From positions 1 through 5,452 of the forward strand of contig JAATVR010000782.1 in assembly GCA_014523665.1 (NCBI GenBank): DNA of 5,452 nucleotides, in the 5' to 3' direction. The notes beneath the pieces were generated by a model. It worked only from the letters and a program-made list of their open reading frames with translations. It was not told the origin of the DNA and ran no database searches. How positions within the stretch are numbered: position 1 is the first letter of the stretch; each line of letters starts with the position of its first letter. The DNA comes from Nitrososphaerales archaeon TH526 (GTDB lineage Archaea; Thermoproteota; Nitrososphaeria; Nitrososphaerales; Nitrososphaeraceae). Both the position numbers and the translations under genes were made by a program. Positions 4,804 to 5,452 of the stretch are shown one piece after another.

Positions 4804-5452
4804 TTGGAAAAAAAATTATCTGCGATCTATCTTCTCACATTAATTGTCTTTGGTTCCTTGACGATCTATCCCAAATCCGTTAGTGCCACGTTGCAAGATC
4901 AGATCTACCCACCAAGCTCTAGTTCATACGGATTATCGCATAAGAATTGGGGGATAACACTTTGGGATTGGTGGATGTCAATTCCGAAAGAAATTGCTCC
5001 TTTTCCCGATCCGACTAAGTATACTTATGATTGCTTTGTGGGACTTGGGTATCCTGTGGTAATGTTGGCAAATCCGATTATTGCGGATATCCCGTCACAC
5101 ACTGTTACTTATGATTGCGATGTTCCCGCAGATCGTGCTATCTTAGTCTTTGGAATAACGGAATGGTGTAACTATGATGCGACTCATAAGACCGATGAAG
5201 ATTTACGAAAATGTGTAAAGGCAAGAAATGATTTTGCAACACACCGGATTGTAATAGATGGCATGGATGTTGAAAATGTTCAACAGTATCGTGTGACGAC
5301 AGACTTCTACAATATGACGTTTCCGAAAGATAATATGTTCTCTGTTCCTGCCGGCACATTTAGATCCCTTCTAGATGGAACATGGCTAATGCTTAAACCG
5401 CTACCTGTGGGAGATCATAAGATTGAAGTTCATATTGTACAAATTATCCCGG
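4804..5452 (+). CDS. Secreted W-rich family protein, partial at right edge
   Basis: At least 216 residues, open at the window end. The start is a TTG directly after an in-frame TGA (4801-4803); no other start precedes the signal peptide, and the TATA spacing agrees. The N-terminus is a Sec signal peptide: MEKK, a hydrophobic core at about 5-22, and a cleavage site VSA|TL after residue 28. The mature part shows the family motif NWGITLWDWWMSIPK (48-62), a strand YPVVML (83-88), DCDVPADRAILVFGITEW (104-121), DGMDVENVQQYRV (152-164), FPKDNMFSVPAGTF (173-186) and DGTWLMLKPLPVGDHKIEV (191-209). Four cysteines (77, 105, 122, 137) could form two disulfides in the extracellular space. These blocks match in order the cytosolic relative at 2112-2963. 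Few residues should be missing, as family members end soon after the last strand. The function is unknown. Confidence 0.9.
   Translation, partial: MEKKLSAIYLLTLIVFGSLTIYPKSVSATLQDQIYPPSSSSYGLSHKNWGITLWDWWMSIPKEIAPFPDPTKYTYDCFVGLGYPVVMLANPIIADIPSHTVTYDCDVPADRAILVFGITEWCNYDATHKTDEDLRKCVKARNDFATHRIVIDGMDVENVQQYRVTTDFYNMTFPKDNMFSVPAGTFRSLLDGTWLMLKPLPVGDHKIEVHIVQIIP

Noticed and set aside
4583..4843. An 86-codon + frame across the divergent promoter region
   Set aside because: It overlaps the 5' end of the membrane protein gene, both promoters and the signal peptide of the secreted protein in another frame.
5138..5359. A 73-codon minus frame inside the secreted protein gene
   Set aside because: It is antisense to a well-supported coding frame, and its His- and Ser-rich composition is typical of a shadow frame.

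Overview
The window reads as archaeal DNA, most likely from an ammonia-oxidising soil archaeon (Nitrososphaeria/Nitrososphaerales). The grounds are AT-rich intergenic DNA with archaeal TATA boxes (one at exact leaderless spacing), little use of Shine-Dalgarno sites, TTG starts, and proteins that resemble thaumarchaeal ones: a YcaO enzyme, a polytopic membrane protein with a 'PPFG..S..GLS.Y.ILVGIYSS' C-terminal motif, and two members of a W-rich uncharacterised family. The lineage is recalled from family resemblance and was not searched.

Layout. 1-502 holds no large gene. It contains a small + ORF (132-251) with a TATA box at leaderless spacing and a T-run after its stop, a weaker small minus ORF, and a hairpin just past the YcaO stop. 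503-1885 (minus) is a complete YcaO-domain protein with all its ATP-binding motifs. 1886-2111 is a short spacer with a doubtful 68-codon ORF in the YcaO frame. 2112-2963 (minus) is a cytosolic member of the W-rich family; its TATA box lies about 80 bases upstream, and an 18-codon upstream ORF overlaps its GTG by four bases (GTGA). 2964-3383 is the spacer carrying that promoter and a probable terminator. 3384-4691 (minus) is a membrane protein with about ten to eleven helices and a charged cytoplasmic tail. 4692-4803 is a divergent promoter region. From 4804 (+) a secreted member of the W-rich family begins at a TTG and runs off the right edge.

How they fit together. The 2112-2963 gene and the YcaO gene lie on one strand, about 226 bases apart, and I see no good promoter directly before YcaO, so they may be co-transcribed. 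No TfuA partner and no certain peptide substrate lies next to YcaO. The exported protein (signal peptide, four cysteines) and the cytosolic one (no signal peptide, one cysteine) share an N-terminal tryptophan motif and a C-terminal beta-rich core, so the window holds two diverged members of one uncharacterised family on either side of a membrane protein. No function linking the three is evident from sequence alone.
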